Notes under the pieces: model-generated
The model's database searches: none
What the model was told of the DNA's origin: nothing
The model's input: only the letters and a program-made list of their open reading frames with translations
Translations under genes and position numbers: made by a program
Part shown: in pieces, positions 53,004 through 60,688 of the stretch
How positions within the stretch are numbered: position 1 is the stretch's first letter
Layout of the letters: each line of letters opens with the position of its first letter
NCBI GenBank assembly: GCA_963614875.1
Contig: CAVEFC010000001.1
Span: 62,001 to 126,000 of the forward strand
From: CAG-841 sp963614875
GTDB taxonomy: Bacteria > Bacillota > Clostridia > Oscillospirales > CAG-272
Reading direction: 5' to 3'
Length of the DNA: 64,000 bases

Positions 53004-54046
53004 TGGCGGCGGCGGAGACGACGGATTTTGTTTATGTGACGTTCAAAGCTGCCGTCCGAAAGAAGCGCGGCTATAACATACTGTTCAAGCACCGGCACGG
53101 TGCAGGAATAAAAGCCGAGCTTTTTGTAAAATTCATCGGCGAGCTTATCCGAAAGGAGCATATATCCCACACGCACGGACGGAGAAACGGTTTTTGAAAA
53201 CGTGTTTATATAAATAACTCTGCCCTCGGTATCGCCCGCGAAAATCGTTTCAAAAGGTTTTGCAAAAAGCGAAAATTCGGATTCATAATCGTCTTCGATT
53301 ATATATCCGTCCCGCTCTGAAGCCCACCTGATATATTCCGCCTTTTTTGAAGCGGAAGCCGACACCCCCGTGGGATAGCTTCTGTACGGCGTGACATGAA
53401 GCACATCGGCGCGCGAATTCCAAAGCGCCTGCGAATTTATTCCGTCATTGCAAAGAGAAAGTCCCTCCGTTTTTACGCCCTTTGCCGCATAAACGCTTTC
53501 TATTTTTTCATACGAAGGCTTTTCAATACCGAAAATTTTGTTTCTGCCGAGCAGCTCCGTAACCATTCCGTAAAGATATTCCGCCCCCGAACCGATTATT
53601 ATCTGTTTTTCGGAAACCTCAATGCCCTTGTTGCGACGCAGATAGGCTTTTATCGCGGTTTTAAGCTCGCTTATGCCCGTGGGCGAAGATTTTTTCATAA
53701 GCTCCTCCCCGTATTCGCTGAGGATAAAACGCACCTCTGCCGCAAATACCGAAAACGGAAAGCTTTCCGCAGGCACGGTTTCCGGCGGAGCGTGCTTTTC
53801 TTTTATGCCTGCGTCAGCCGAGCGGTAAACGGCTTCCGTAGTGTATTCAACGTAATATCCGCTCCGCGCCTTTGCCGTTATATAGCCTTCGCTTTCAAGA
53901 ATTTCGCACGCGTGCTCAACCGTTATCACGCTTACGTTCATCGTATCGGACAGTGTGCGCTTGGACGGAAGCTTCTGTCCGTATTTTATCGCGCCCGAAA
54001 CAATATCTCCCTTTATTTTTTCGTAAACCCACATATATTTTTTCAT
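52949..54046 (-). pseudogene. MocR-type GntR/aminotransferase regulator, C-terminus cut by the repeat element
   Basis: A 365-residue reading frame. Residues 1-75 form a GntR winged helix (GAIKYGQKLPSKRTLSDTMNVSVITVEHACEILESEGY); from about 100 an aminotransferase-like domain follows, with PLP Lys in INTFSKTVSPSVRVGYM near 292. MocR proteins usually run to about 450-480 residues; here homology stops near residue 350 and the last 14 residues (from WKRKVGKRN) are encoded by the repeat element. The missing part is not found on the far side. A reduced or lost function is likely. Divergent from an ECF S component, as PdxR-type regulators often are. Confidence 0.7.
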
Positions 54047-54147
54047 AAAATCTGACCTTATAAAAATATGATAATCTGGTTATTTCAATATTACCACCTT
54101 TATTATATAATGCTTTGCGTAAATGTCAATACAAAGGAGCTGTCTTT

Positions 54148-54663
54148 ATGAAAGAATATACTTTTTCCACGCGGAAGCTGTGCTATGTGGCGCTTTTTAC
54201 CGCACTGAATATAATAATGAGCTCGTTCGGAGTTCCCGTCCCGGGCGGACATCTGTATCTCAACGATATAGTAATCTGCTTTGCCGCGCTTCTTTTCGAT
54301 CCGTTTTCGGCTTTTATAGTCGGAGGCGTCGGCGCGTTTTTCGGCGACCTTATATTTTATCCGACGCCTATGTTTGTATCGCTTGCGACGCACGGACTTC
54401 AGGCTGTCGTTATTTCGCTTATAGCCGGCAGAAAAGAAAATCTGCCAAAGCTCCCGCGCGCCGCTCTTGCCGTGTTTGTCGGCGCGATAATAATGGTCAC
54501 GGGATATTCTCTCGGACGTGCGTTTATTTACAGCACGCCCGAATATGCAATAATCAAGCTTCCCTATCAGATATTGCAGGCGGCGGCAGGCGCTGTGCTC
54601 GGCGTGATACTGCTCTATAAAACTCCGGTAAGACGCCTTGTTTATAAGATACCGAAAAGCTGA
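54148..54663 (+). CDS. ECF transporter S component (possibly vitamin B6-type)
   Basis: A 171-residue protein with five or six membrane segments, starting at 54148 after AAAGGAG. VALFTALNIIMSSFGVPVPGGHLYLND near the N-terminus and FFGDLIFYPTPMFVSLATHGLQA near 75-97 are typical of ECF substrate-binding subunits. No energising EcfA or EcfT lies in the window. The divergent MocR-type gene suggests pyridoxine or pyridoxal transport (PdxU-like), an inference from context only. A TATAAT lies at 54106-54111. Confidence 0.75.
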   Translation: MKEYTFSTRKLCYVALFTALNIIMSSFGVPVPGGHLYLNDIVICFAALLFDPFSAFIVGGVGAFFGDLIFYPTPMFVSLATHGLQAVVISLIAGRKENLPKLPRAALAVFVGAIIMVTGYSLGRAFIYSTPEYAIIKLPYQILQAAAGAVLGVILLYKTPVRRLVYKIPKS

Positions 54664-54681
54664 AATCCCGACATAAAAATA

Positions 54682-54712
54682 CCGCAGGAAAATTTTCCTG
54701 CGGCGTTTTTTT
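54682..54712 (+). terminator. Terminator between ECF S component and mgtE
   Basis: A 22-bp perfect palindrome (CCGCAGGAAAA / TTTTCCTGCGG, 54682-54703) then C and seven G/T-run bases ending in TTTTTTT. It ends just before the stop of the convergent mgtE gene. Confidence 0.85.
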
Positions 54713-54713
54713 G

Positions 54714-56090
54714 TTAAAGAGAAAGCATATGCGATGCAAACATAAAATACAGCATAAGCGAAACCGCGTCCACGATTGTCGTTATTACCGGACTTGCGAC
54801 AACGGCAGGATCAAGCTTTACAGCCTTTGCCGCGATGGGAAGCGTACATCCGATAAGCTTTGCGAAAATAACCGTTGCAAAAAGCGTAAGACAGACGACT
54901 CCCGAAATTGCAAATCCGTATGAATTGAACGGAATCGTTTTGAGCAGAAGCATTTCGACAAGCATAATTTTCACAAAGTTTGCCGCGGCAAGCGTTCCGG
55001 CGCAAAGCGTCGCGACGCGAAGCTCCTTGCGTATCACAAGGAATACATCCTTCGGCGCAATATCGCCGAGCGCCATCGCACGAACCACCGTTACGGTAGC
55101 CTGCGAGCCGCTGTTTCCGCCCGTATCCATAAGCATCGGGATAAACGCCGTCAGAGCGGTGCAGGCGGCAAGCGCGTTTTCAAAGCCGGAGATTATCATT
55201 CCCGTAAAGGTTGCCGAAACCATCAGTATCAGAAGCCACGGAATTCTTTGCTTCCACGTTTCTATCGTTCCGGTTTTGAGATACGGCTTTTCGGACGGCG
55301 ACATAGCAGCCATTTTTTCCATATCCTCGGTCGCCTCGTCCTCGATTACTTCCATTGCGTCGTCTATCGTTACTATGCCCACAAGACGCTGCTCTGCGTC
55401 AACGACGGGAAGCGCAAGATAGCCGTATTTTTTTATCTGTCCCGCGACGAATTCTTTGTCGTCCGTCGTATGCACTTCTATGAAATTGTCGTGCATAATG
55501 TCTTCTATTTTCGTATCGGAGGACGAAACAAGCAGTCTTTTTACGGAAACCACGCCTATCAGCTTGCGGTTTTCCGTCACATAACAGGTATATACCGTTT
55601 CCTTGTCGAGCCCTTCCCTGCGGATATGCTCAAACGCTTCGGCAACCGTCATTGTTTTTTTCAGCGAAATATATTCCGGCGTCATTATGCTGCCGGCGCT
55701 GTCTTCGGGATAAAGAAGAAGCTCGTTTATTGCTTTTCTTCTCTCCGGACTTGAGTTTTTCAGAATTCTCGCAACGACGTTTGCCGGCATTTCTTCAATA
55801 AGGTCGGCGGCGTCGTCCATTTCCATATCCTCAACTATTTCGGTAAGCTCGGTATCGCTCAGATTCTTTATCAGCGTTTCCTGAACGTCGGGCGTCATAT
55901 ACGCGAACGCATCTGCCGCCGTTTCTTTTTTCAGAAGTCTGAAAACAACCGTTACCTGTTTTTCATCCAGCCCGTTCACAGCCTCGGCTATGTCCACCGG
56001 ATTTACGTCGTCAAGCTTTTCGCAAAGCTCCTTGAAGCGTTTGTTTTCGATAGCATCCGCTATCATTTCAGTCAAATTTTTTTCTTCCAT
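54714..56090 (-). CDS. mgtE: Magnesium transporter MgtE
   Basis: A 458-residue protein starting at 56090, after AGAGGTG. Domain order is standard: N-terminal MgtE superhelical domain (about 1-130), two CBS domains (about 130-260, with SAGSIMTPEYISL), a plug helix and five membrane segments with the pore motif MLMDTGGNSGSQATVTVVRAMALGD near 325-350. Transports Mg2+ inward under control of its cytoplasmic Mg sites. It has its own promoter and a leader of about 265 nt. Confidence 0.95.
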   Translation of the reverse strand: MEEKNLTEMIADAIENKRFKELCEKLDDVNPVDIAEAVNGLDEKQVTVVFRLLKKETAADAFAYMTPDVQETLIKNLSDTELTEIVEDMEMDDAADLIEEMPANVVARILKNSSPERRKAINELLLYPEDSAGSIMTPEYISLKKTMTVAEAFEHIRREGLDKETVYTCYVTENRKLIGVVSVKRLLVSSSDTKIEDIMHDNFIEVHTTDDKEFVAGQIKKYGYLALPVVDAEQRLVGIVTIDDAMEVIEDEATEDMEKMAAMSPSEKPYLKTGTIETWKQRIPWLLILMVSATFTGMIISGFENALAACTALTAFIPMLMDTGGNSGSQATVTVVRAMALGDIAPKDVFLVIRKELRVATLCAGTLAAANFVKIMLVEMLLLKTIPFNSYGFAISGVVCLTLFATVIFAKLIGCTLPIAAKAVKLDPAVVASPVITTIVDAVSLMLYFMFASHMLSL

Positions 56091-56356
56091 GTCACACCTC
56101 TTTCCGAAAAGGCGCGGCAAAATAAAAAGATCGCCGCAAGCCTTCTCTGTCTGATAAACCGAAAGCTATGTGCGATCATCGGAAGCTTTTATACAGCCCG
56201 TGCGGATCAGTTTGTCCACAGCGAAAAAACCTCGGCTCGCGGGGCAAACAAACACATATAGGCAGTAAAAATACTTCGTCCGACCGAACTGCTACTTCCC
56301 GCGTCCATCGATTTTTTCACCTCAGCTTTTTTTCTTGAATTTCGGGCTTTCGCCCA
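56091..56356 (-). promoter_or_regulatory. Long structured leader of mgtE, class not recognised
   Basis: Read on the minus strand, the leader starts with GGGCGAAAGCCC (hairpin at 56344-56355). A nested pair follows: CGCGGG with CCCGCG enclosing GCAGT with ACTGC (56262-56292). Then come an AAAGCT/AGCTTT stem and, close to the start codon, AAGGC-TT-GCGGC pairing with GCCGCGCCTT (56109-56144) followed by TTTT. The last hairpin could act as terminator or mask the ribosome site. A Mg2+ sensor would be expected before mgtE, but the M-box core (GGCTCC and GCTACTGCC-like blocks) is not seen, so the class is open. Confidence 0.55.
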
Positions 56357-56362
56357 TACTGA

Positions 56363-56391
56363 ATTTTACCCGTTTTCAAGCGATTTGTCAA
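56363..56391 (-). promoter_or_regulatory. Promoter of mgtE
   Basis: On the minus strand TTGACA (56391-56386), 17-bp spacer, TAAAAT (56368-56363). It lies about 270 bp before the mgtE start. Confidence 0.78.
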
Positions 56392-56406
56392 TATTTTTTT
56401 CTGATA

Positions 56407-56435
56407 TTGTCAAAAGATATTATTTGTGATACAAT
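56407..56435 (+). promoter_or_regulatory. Promoter of deoB-cdd
   Basis: TTGTCA at 56407-56412, 17-bp spacer, extended -10 TGATACAAT with hexamer 56430-56435. Divergent from the mgtE promoter with 15 bp between the two -35 boxes. Confidence 0.75.
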
Positions 56436-56457
56436 AAATCCGAAAGGGAGGATTTTT

Positions 56458-57624
56458 ATGAAAAGAATTTTTCTTACAGTGCTTGACAGCTTCGGCATAG
56501 GCAGGGCCCGTGACGCCGCCGCTTTCGGCGACGAAGGCTCGGATACGCTCGGCTCGCTTATGAAAACCGAAGGCTTTACCCTTGACACACTGAAAAAGCT
56601 CGGACTTCTTAATATCGACGGCGTAAGCCGCAGGGGATATCCTCCGTGCGACTCTCCCACAGGCGCATATGCGCGGGTGGAGGAGCGTTCCGCCGGAAAG
56701 GATACCACAATAGGTCATTGGGAAATAGCGGGAATTTATTCTCCCTCACCGCTTCCCGTTTTTCCAAACGGCTTCCCAAAAGAAATTATTGATGAATTTT
56801 CGCGCCTTACGGGCAGAGATGTGCTCTGCAACAAGCCATATTCCGGAACGGAAGTGATAAAGGATTACGGAAAAGAGCATATGAAAACCGGCGCGCTTAT
56901 AGTTTATACCTCGGGCGACAGCGTATTTCAGATAGCCGCTCACGAAAGCGTCGTGCCGATAGACGAGCTTTATCGCTACTGCGAAATCGCACGGAAGCTT
57001 CTTACGGGCAAATACTGCGTGGGCAGAGTTATAGCAAGACCGTTTGAAGGCGAATATCCTTTTGTGAGAACGTCGCGCCGTCACGATTTTTCGGCGCCGC
57101 CTCCGTCGGATACGCTTCTTGACGTGCTTAAAGCTCAGGGCTATGATACCGTATGCATAGGCAAAATAGGCGATATTTTTGCCGGCAGAGGCACGACAAG
57201 CTCGGTACGGACATCATCAAACGACGACGGTATGAACAAGCTTATGGAAGCGCAGAAAACCGATTTTCACGGGCTTTGCTTTGTAAATCTTGTGGATTTC
57301 GATTCGTCCTTCGGTCACAGAAGAAACGCGGTAGGATATGCGCAGGCAATAATGCATTTTGACGCACGCATCGCACCGTTTATCGAAAATATGCGCGATG
57401 ACGACGTGCTTATGATCACCGCCGATCACGGCTGCGATCCAATGTATAAAGGCACCGATCACACAAGAGAAAATGTTCCGCTTCTTATCTGCGGCAAAAA
57501 AATAAAGCCGGAAAATCTCGGCACGCTCAGCACATATTCAGATATCGCGGCAACCGTGGCGGATATGCTCGGCGCGGATTATCATCTCTGCGGAGAAAGC
57601 TTTTACGGGAGGATCAGAAGATGA
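56458..57624 (+). CDS. deoB: Phosphopentomutase
   Basis: A 388-residue alkaline-phosphatase-fold enzyme. Start at 56458 after AAAGGGAGG. Motifs: LTVLDSFGIGRARDAAAFGDEGSDTLG with metal ligands at the N-terminus, RSAGKDTTIGHWEIAG near 80 (phosphorylated Thr), DFDSSFGHRRN near 280 and ITADHGCDPMYKGTDHTRE near 320. Interconverts ribose/deoxyribose 1- and 5-phosphates in nucleoside salvage. Overlaps cdd by 4 bp. Confidence 0.95.
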   Translation: MKRIFLTVLDSFGIGRARDAAAFGDEGSDTLGSLMKTEGFTLDTLKKLGLLNIDGVSRRGYPPCDSPTGAYARVEERSAGKDTTIGHWEIAGIYSPSPLPVFPNGFPKEIIDEFSRLTGRDVLCNKPYSGTEVIKDYGKEHMKTGALIVYTSGDSVFQIAAHESVVPIDELYRYCEIARKLLTGKYCVGRVIARPFEGEYPFVRTSRRHDFSAPPPSDTLLDVLKAQGYDTVCIGKIGDIFAGRGTTSSVRTSSNDDGMNKLMEAQKTDFHGLCFVNLVDFDSSFGHRRNAVGYAQAIMHFDARIAPFIENMRDDDVLMITADHGCDPMYKGTDHTRENVPLLICGKKIKPENLGTLSTYSDIAATVADMLGADYHLCGESFYGRIRR

Positions 57625-58013
57625 GTATAGATTATAAAATGCTTGCCGCAAAGGCAACAGAGGCAAGCAAAAACGCTTATGCGCCTTATTCGCATTTCCC
57701 CGTCGGCGCGGCTTTGCTTGCGGAAAGCGGCAGGATATATCTCGGCTGCAATATTGAAAATTCGTCCTTCGGGGCGACAATCTGCGCCGAAAGAACGGCA
57801 ATGTCGAAAGCCATCTCCGAGGGCGAAAAGAAGTTTGCGGCGCTCGCCGTCGCTGCCGATCACGGCGACGAATATATCGTTCCGTGCGGCATCTGCCGGC
57901 AGTTCATATGCGAATTCTGCCCGCCCGAATTCCCCATAATTCTTGTAAAATCAGAGGATGATTTCAAAATCTCCTCTCTCGGCGAGCTTCTTCCGTCAGG
58001 CTTTGTGCTTTAA
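57621..58013 (+). CDS. cdd: Cytidine deaminase
   Basis: A 130-residue enzyme. Zinc motifs CAERTAMSKAI near 55 (Cys and catalytic Glu) and PCGICRQ near 88 with FPVGAALL and GCNIENSSFGATICAER. Deaminates cytidine and deoxycytidine. In many Firmicutes cdd lies between ybeY and era; here it is with deoB instead. Confidence 0.95.
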   Translation: MSIDYKMLAAKATEASKNAYAPYSHFPVGAALLAESGRIYLGCNIENSSFGATICAERTAMSKAISEGEKKFAALAVAADHGDEYIVPCGICRQFICEFCPPEFPIILVKSEDDFKISSLGELLPSGFVL

Positions 58014-58022
58014 GGTGAAAAC

Positions 58023-58053
58023 AAAAAATCTCCGCTCGCGCGGAGATTTTTTT
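58023..58053. terminator. Bidirectional terminator between cdd and uxuA
   Basis: AAAAAATCTCCGC (58023-58035), loop TCGC, GCGGAGATTTTTT (58040-58052). Confidence 0.88.
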
Positions 58054-58062
58054 ATATTCCAT

Positions 58063-59109
58063 TTATTTTCTGTCCTTTTCGACAGCTTCAAACAAGCCGC
58101 CGAGGTACACTGCGCCAAGCGCGCGATCATACAGGCCGTAGCCGGGCTTTCCGTCCTCGCCCCAGATATTTCTTCCGTGATCGGGGCGGACATATCCGTC
58201 AAAGCCGTTTTCCACAAGCGCTTTTACAACGCCGTACATATCAATGCTTCCGCCCTCCGTGCGATGACCGCATTCTTCAAACGAGCCGTCATCTTCTATA
58301 TGCACGTTGCGGAGATGTGCAAAATGAATTCTTCCCTGCGCGGCATATTTTGCGGCAAGCTTCGGCATATTGTTCTTTTTCGAGCATCCGAGCGAGCCTG
58401 TGCAAAGCGTCAGACCGTTTGCAAGCGACGGAACAAGTGAAAACATTCTGTCAAGATTTTCTTCACAGGTAATTATTCTGGGAAGATCGAATATGGGATA
58501 CGGCGGATCATCGGGATGAATGGCAAGCTTTATACCGACTTCCTCGGCAATGGGTATAACCTTTTTAAGAAAATATTCAAGGTTTTTCCACAGTCCTTCT
58601 TCGCCTATTGCTTTATAAGCGTCGATAAGAGAACGTATTTCGGCTTTTGTATAGCTGTCATTCCAGCCGGGCAGACTGAGATCTCCCTCCGCCGGATTGA
58701 GTGTTTTAAGATCTTCAAAAAACATTGCAAGCGATGTCGAGCCGTCTTTGTTTTTATATTTGAGATTGGTTCTTGTCCAGTCGAAAACAGGCATAAAATT
58801 ATAGCATACAACCTTTATTCCCGCTTCCGCACACACGCGCATATCCTTGCAGAAAAGCTCAATATATTTATCCTTATCGGGCGTACCGAGCTTTATTTCT
58901 TCGCAAACGGGTATCGATTCGATAACTTCAAATTCAAGTCCGTTTTTTTCACATTCGCGGCGGATCTTCAGAAGATCTTCAAGCTTCCATTCTTCTCCCG
59001 CAGCGACTTCATAATCCGCGGAGCAGATGCCCGTCATTCCGGGAATCTGACTTATATATTCAAGCGGTACTATATCGTTTCCCGCCGACCAGCGAAATAT
59101 CATTTTCAT
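58063..59109 (-). CDS. uxuA: Mannonate dehydratase
   Basis: A 348-residue xylose-isomerase-fold enzyme of family length. MIFRWSAGNDIVPLEYISQIPGMTG-type N-terminus, YNFMPVFDWTRTNL near 100, KLAIHPDDPPYPIF near 195 and HLRNVHIEDDGSFEECGHRTEGG near 270 carry the metal His and Asp residues. Converts D-mannonate to KDG in glucuronate breakdown. Stands alone here; no uxuB, uxaC or KDG kinase is in the window. Confidence 0.93.
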   Translation of the reverse strand: MKMIFRWSAGNDIVPLEYISQIPGMTGICSADYEVAAGEEWKLEDLLKIRRECEKNGLEFEVIESIPVCEEIKLGTPDKDKYIELFCKDMRVCAEAGIKVVCYNFMPVFDWTRTNLKYKNKDGSTSLAMFFEDLKTLNPAEGDLSLPGWNDSYTKAEIRSLIDAYKAIGEEGLWKNLEYFLKKVIPIAEEVGIKLAIHPDDPPYPIFDLPRIITCEENLDRMFSLVPSLANGLTLCTGSLGCSKKNNMPKLAAKYAAQGRIHFAHLRNVHIEDDGSFEECGHRTEGGSIDMYGVVKALVENGFDGYVRPDHGRNIWGEDGKPGYGLYDRALGAVYLGGLFEAVEKDRK

Positions 59110-59139
59110 AATTTTTTCTCCTGACTTTTGTTTTTTATA

Positions 59140-59168
59140 ATTTTATCACAACAAAAGAGAAGTTGCAA
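59140..59168 (-). promoter_or_regulatory. Promoter of uxuA
   Basis: On the minus strand TTGCAA (59168-59163), 17-bp spacer, extended -10 TGATAAAAT (hexamer 59145-59140), about 31 bp before the start. Confidence 0.7.
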
Positions 59169-59195
59169 GTATTTATTTAAAAACAGCTATGTGAA

Positions 59196-59423
59196 TCAGA
59201 CTTTGAAAATATCTTCATACGAAACGGAGAGAATTGATTTTATAAGAATAATTTCGTCCGGATAAAGATGCCTTTGTCCTACTTCAATCTTGGCAATTGC
59301 ACTTCTTGTAATATCGCAACCGTGAAGCTGAAGGCAAGCCGCAAGTGTTTCCTGTGTTATGTTTGCCTTTTCCCTAAGTTTTTTTATGTTGTTTCCTACA
59401 ATTTTCTCTGTTTTTCGATTCAT
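59196..59423 (-). CDS. Small XRE-family transcriptional regulator
   Basis: A 75-residue protein that is almost only a helix-turn-helix: NNIKKLREKANITQETLAACLQLHGCDITRSAIAKIEVGQRHLYP. It is divergent from a lipoprotein gene, with overlapping promoters and a palindrome at the lipoprotein start site, so it probably controls that gene and itself. Confidence 0.85.
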   Translation of the reverse strand: MNRKTEKIVGNNIKKLREKANITQETLAACLQLHGCDITRSAIAKIEVGQRHLYPDEIILIKSILSVSYEDIFKV

Positions 59424-59436
59424 TTTTGCCTCTTTT

Positions 59437-59466
59437 TATATATTTTCTTAATCCACGTGTTGACAA
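59437..59466 (-). promoter_or_regulatory. Promoter of the small XRE gene
   Basis: On the minus strand TTGTCA (59466-59461), 18-bp spacer, TATATA (59442-59437). The -35 box overlaps, on the other strand, that of the divergent lipoprotein promoter, so the two cannot be fully occupied together. Confidence 0.55.
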
Positions 59467-59488
59467 TAGTATACTGGCGTGATATAAT
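59460..59488 (+). promoter_or_regulatory. Promoter of the small lipoprotein gene
   Basis: TTGACA at 59460-59465, 17-bp spacer, extended -10 TGATATAAT (hexamer 59483-59488): near-perfect consensus. Confidence 0.8.
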
Positions 59489-59493
59489 AAGTC

Positions 59494-59511
59494 TGCACCT
59501 ATATAGGTGCA
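59494..59511. promoter_or_regulatory. 18-bp perfect palindrome at the lipoprotein start site (operator candidate)
   Basis: TGCACCTATATAGGTGCA spans the expected transcription start. A bound dimer would block initiation; in RNA it could also form a short 5' hairpin. The adjacent XRE protein is the natural candidate to bind it. Confidence 0.6.
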
Positions 59512-59541
59512 AAAATAAAAAATATCAAAGGAGAAACAACA

Positions 59542-59883
59542 ATGAAAAAAATCGCACTCGCACTCGCTCTTACAATTATTGTCTCCGCCATTGTGATCTC
59601 GCTTGCAGGTTGCGGCGCCAAAGGCAGTAGCAAATTCATCGGAACTTGGGAACTTCAGAGTGGCTCTCTTACATTCAGCAAGGAAATAACCTTTAAAAGT
59701 GGCGGAAAATATGTAGAAGTCAACGGCGCCGGCTTTGATGATGAGGGCAGCTACAGCGTCAAAAGCGACACAGAGGTTGAGATAAACTACCTTAAGTACA
59801 ACTATAAGTTTGATGGCGACACTCTCACACTTTATTATGCTATCGGCAGTGATGGTCTATCTGCAACATACAAAAAGAAATAA
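59542..59883 (+). CDS. Small lipoprotein with a lipocalin-like/DUF5640-type domain
   Basis: A 113-residue protein with a lipobox SLAGCG at Cys24. The mature part is beta-rich (FIGTWELQSGSLTFSKEITFKSGGKYVEV, then SYSVKSDTEVEINYL, then YKFDGDTLTLYY), similar to small proteins annotated DUF5640. Function unknown. AAAGGAG before the start; controlled by the promoter and palindrome above. Confidence 0.78.
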   Translation: MKKIALALALTIIVSAIVISLAGCGAKGSSKFIGTWELQSGSLTFSKEITFKSGGKYVEVNGAGFDDEGSYSVKSDTEVEINYLKYNYKFDGDTLTLYYAIGSDGLSATYKKK

Positions 59884-59913
59884 TCCGCATATCGTCTGTA
59901 AAAACAGGCAATA

Positions 59914-59966
59914 AAAACTTCCTCCTATGGTAGAACAGAAATATATCTGCCACAGGAGGAGGTTTT
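59914..59966 (+). terminator. Terminator of the lipoprotein gene
   Basis: AAAACTTCCTCCTATGG (59914-59930) pairs with CCACAGGAGGAGGTTTT (59950-59966), two mismatches, with a 3-bp inner stem. The rest of 59967-60193 has no ORF; it holds an inverted repeat ATATCGGAC / GTCCGATAT (60074-60111) upstream of the SASP gene. Confidence 0.7.
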
Positions 59967-60193
59967 ATTTCGGGAAGCTATCGCTGCTTTTTTCCCTGAA
60001 CAACGCCGCAACTATTGATTTTTTTCATCGTCAAAAATTGCCACTTATAAAAATATATCTGACGAAAATAATAATATCGGACAAAGCAAAAAAACGTGCC
60101 GCGTCCGATATGGCGCTTCAAACGGCGATGCCTTCGGGCGCGCAAAATGAAGATGCCTGTCAAACGATTATATTTTTTTAGGAGAACATTCAG

Positions 60194-60448
60194 ATGGCAA
60201 GCAATAAATCTCTCGTTCCCGAGGCTAAGGAAGCCCTCAGCAGATTCAAAATGGAAGCTGCCGGCGAAGTTGGCGTAAATCTTAAGCAGGGCTACAACGG
60301 TGACCTTACTGCCAAGCAGGCAGGCTCCGTCGGCGGTCAGATGGTTAACAATATGAACCCCGTACGAACTATGAAATTCGACCGCCACAACAGAATATCA
60401 CAGGGACACAAAATAACCGTCAGGTACTCGTTTTCCCTTACCGTATAA
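60194..60448 (+). CDS. Alpha/beta-type small acid-soluble spore protein with unusual C-terminus
   Basis: An 84-residue protein. Residues 1-53 match alpha/beta SASP (VPEAKEALSRFKMEAAGEVG, then DLTAKQAGSVGGQMV), including the GPR cleavage region around GEVGVNL. SASP coat and protect spore DNA and feed amino acids at germination. Usually the protein ends soon after GGQMV; here about 31 further residues (from MNPVRTMKFDRHN) with no family similarity follow, suggesting that the original end was replaced. GGAG lies before the start; expected control by sigma-G. Confidence 0.8.
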   Translation: MASNKSLVPEAKEALSRFKMEAAGEVGVNLKQGYNGDLTAKQAGSVGGQMVNNMNPVRTMKFDRHNRISQGHKITVRYSFSLTV

Positions 60449-60573
60449 GACATTTGGAATATCAGTACATAATTTTTAATTATTGCCTGAGTATAAAATC
60501 CCTTGTTTGCGCATATACTGATGATGGGAGAAAATCCCGCCGGGGAAATGAAATGTTTTTTCGATAAAGGGTA

Positions 60574-60602
60574 TTGCATTTTCTTCGGAAGTATGGTATA
60601 AT
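60574..60602 (+). promoter_or_regulatory. Promoter of the DUF3800 gene leader
   Basis: TTGCAT at 60574-60579, 17-bp spacer, extended -10 TGGTATAAT (hexamer 60597-60602). The start would be near 60609, giving an 80-nt leader. 60449-60573 holds nothing that I can identify. Confidence 0.7.
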
Positions 60603-60610
60603 ACAAACAA

Positions 60611-60675
60611 AGAAGATGGGCTGGTCTCCGGACCCGGGTCCACCTGCGGCGGGGATGTTCCCCGCCATTTTCTTT
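60611..60675 (+). ncRNA. GC-rich structured leader of the DUF3800 gene (DUF3800-motif-like RNA)
   Basis: The leader holds GGTC-TCCG-GACC (60623-60634), overlapping a GGACCCGGGTCC palindrome, and a strong stem GGCGGGGA-TGT-TCCCCGCC (60648-60666) followed by ATTTTCTTT, a terminator-like end placed 9 nt before the ribosome site. Comparative work has described a set of RNA motifs (DUF3800-I onward) found upstream of DUF3800 genes; position and compact two-hairpin form fit. I cannot assign a subtype by eye. Confidence 0.6.
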
Positions 60676-60688
60676 AAGAGGAGTGTAA

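Noticed and set aside
56091..56356. M-box or T-box in the mgtE leader
   Set aside because: Blocks resembling an AGUA loop are present, but neither the M-box core nor the T-box TGGNACCGCG antiterminator sequence was found, so no class is claimed.
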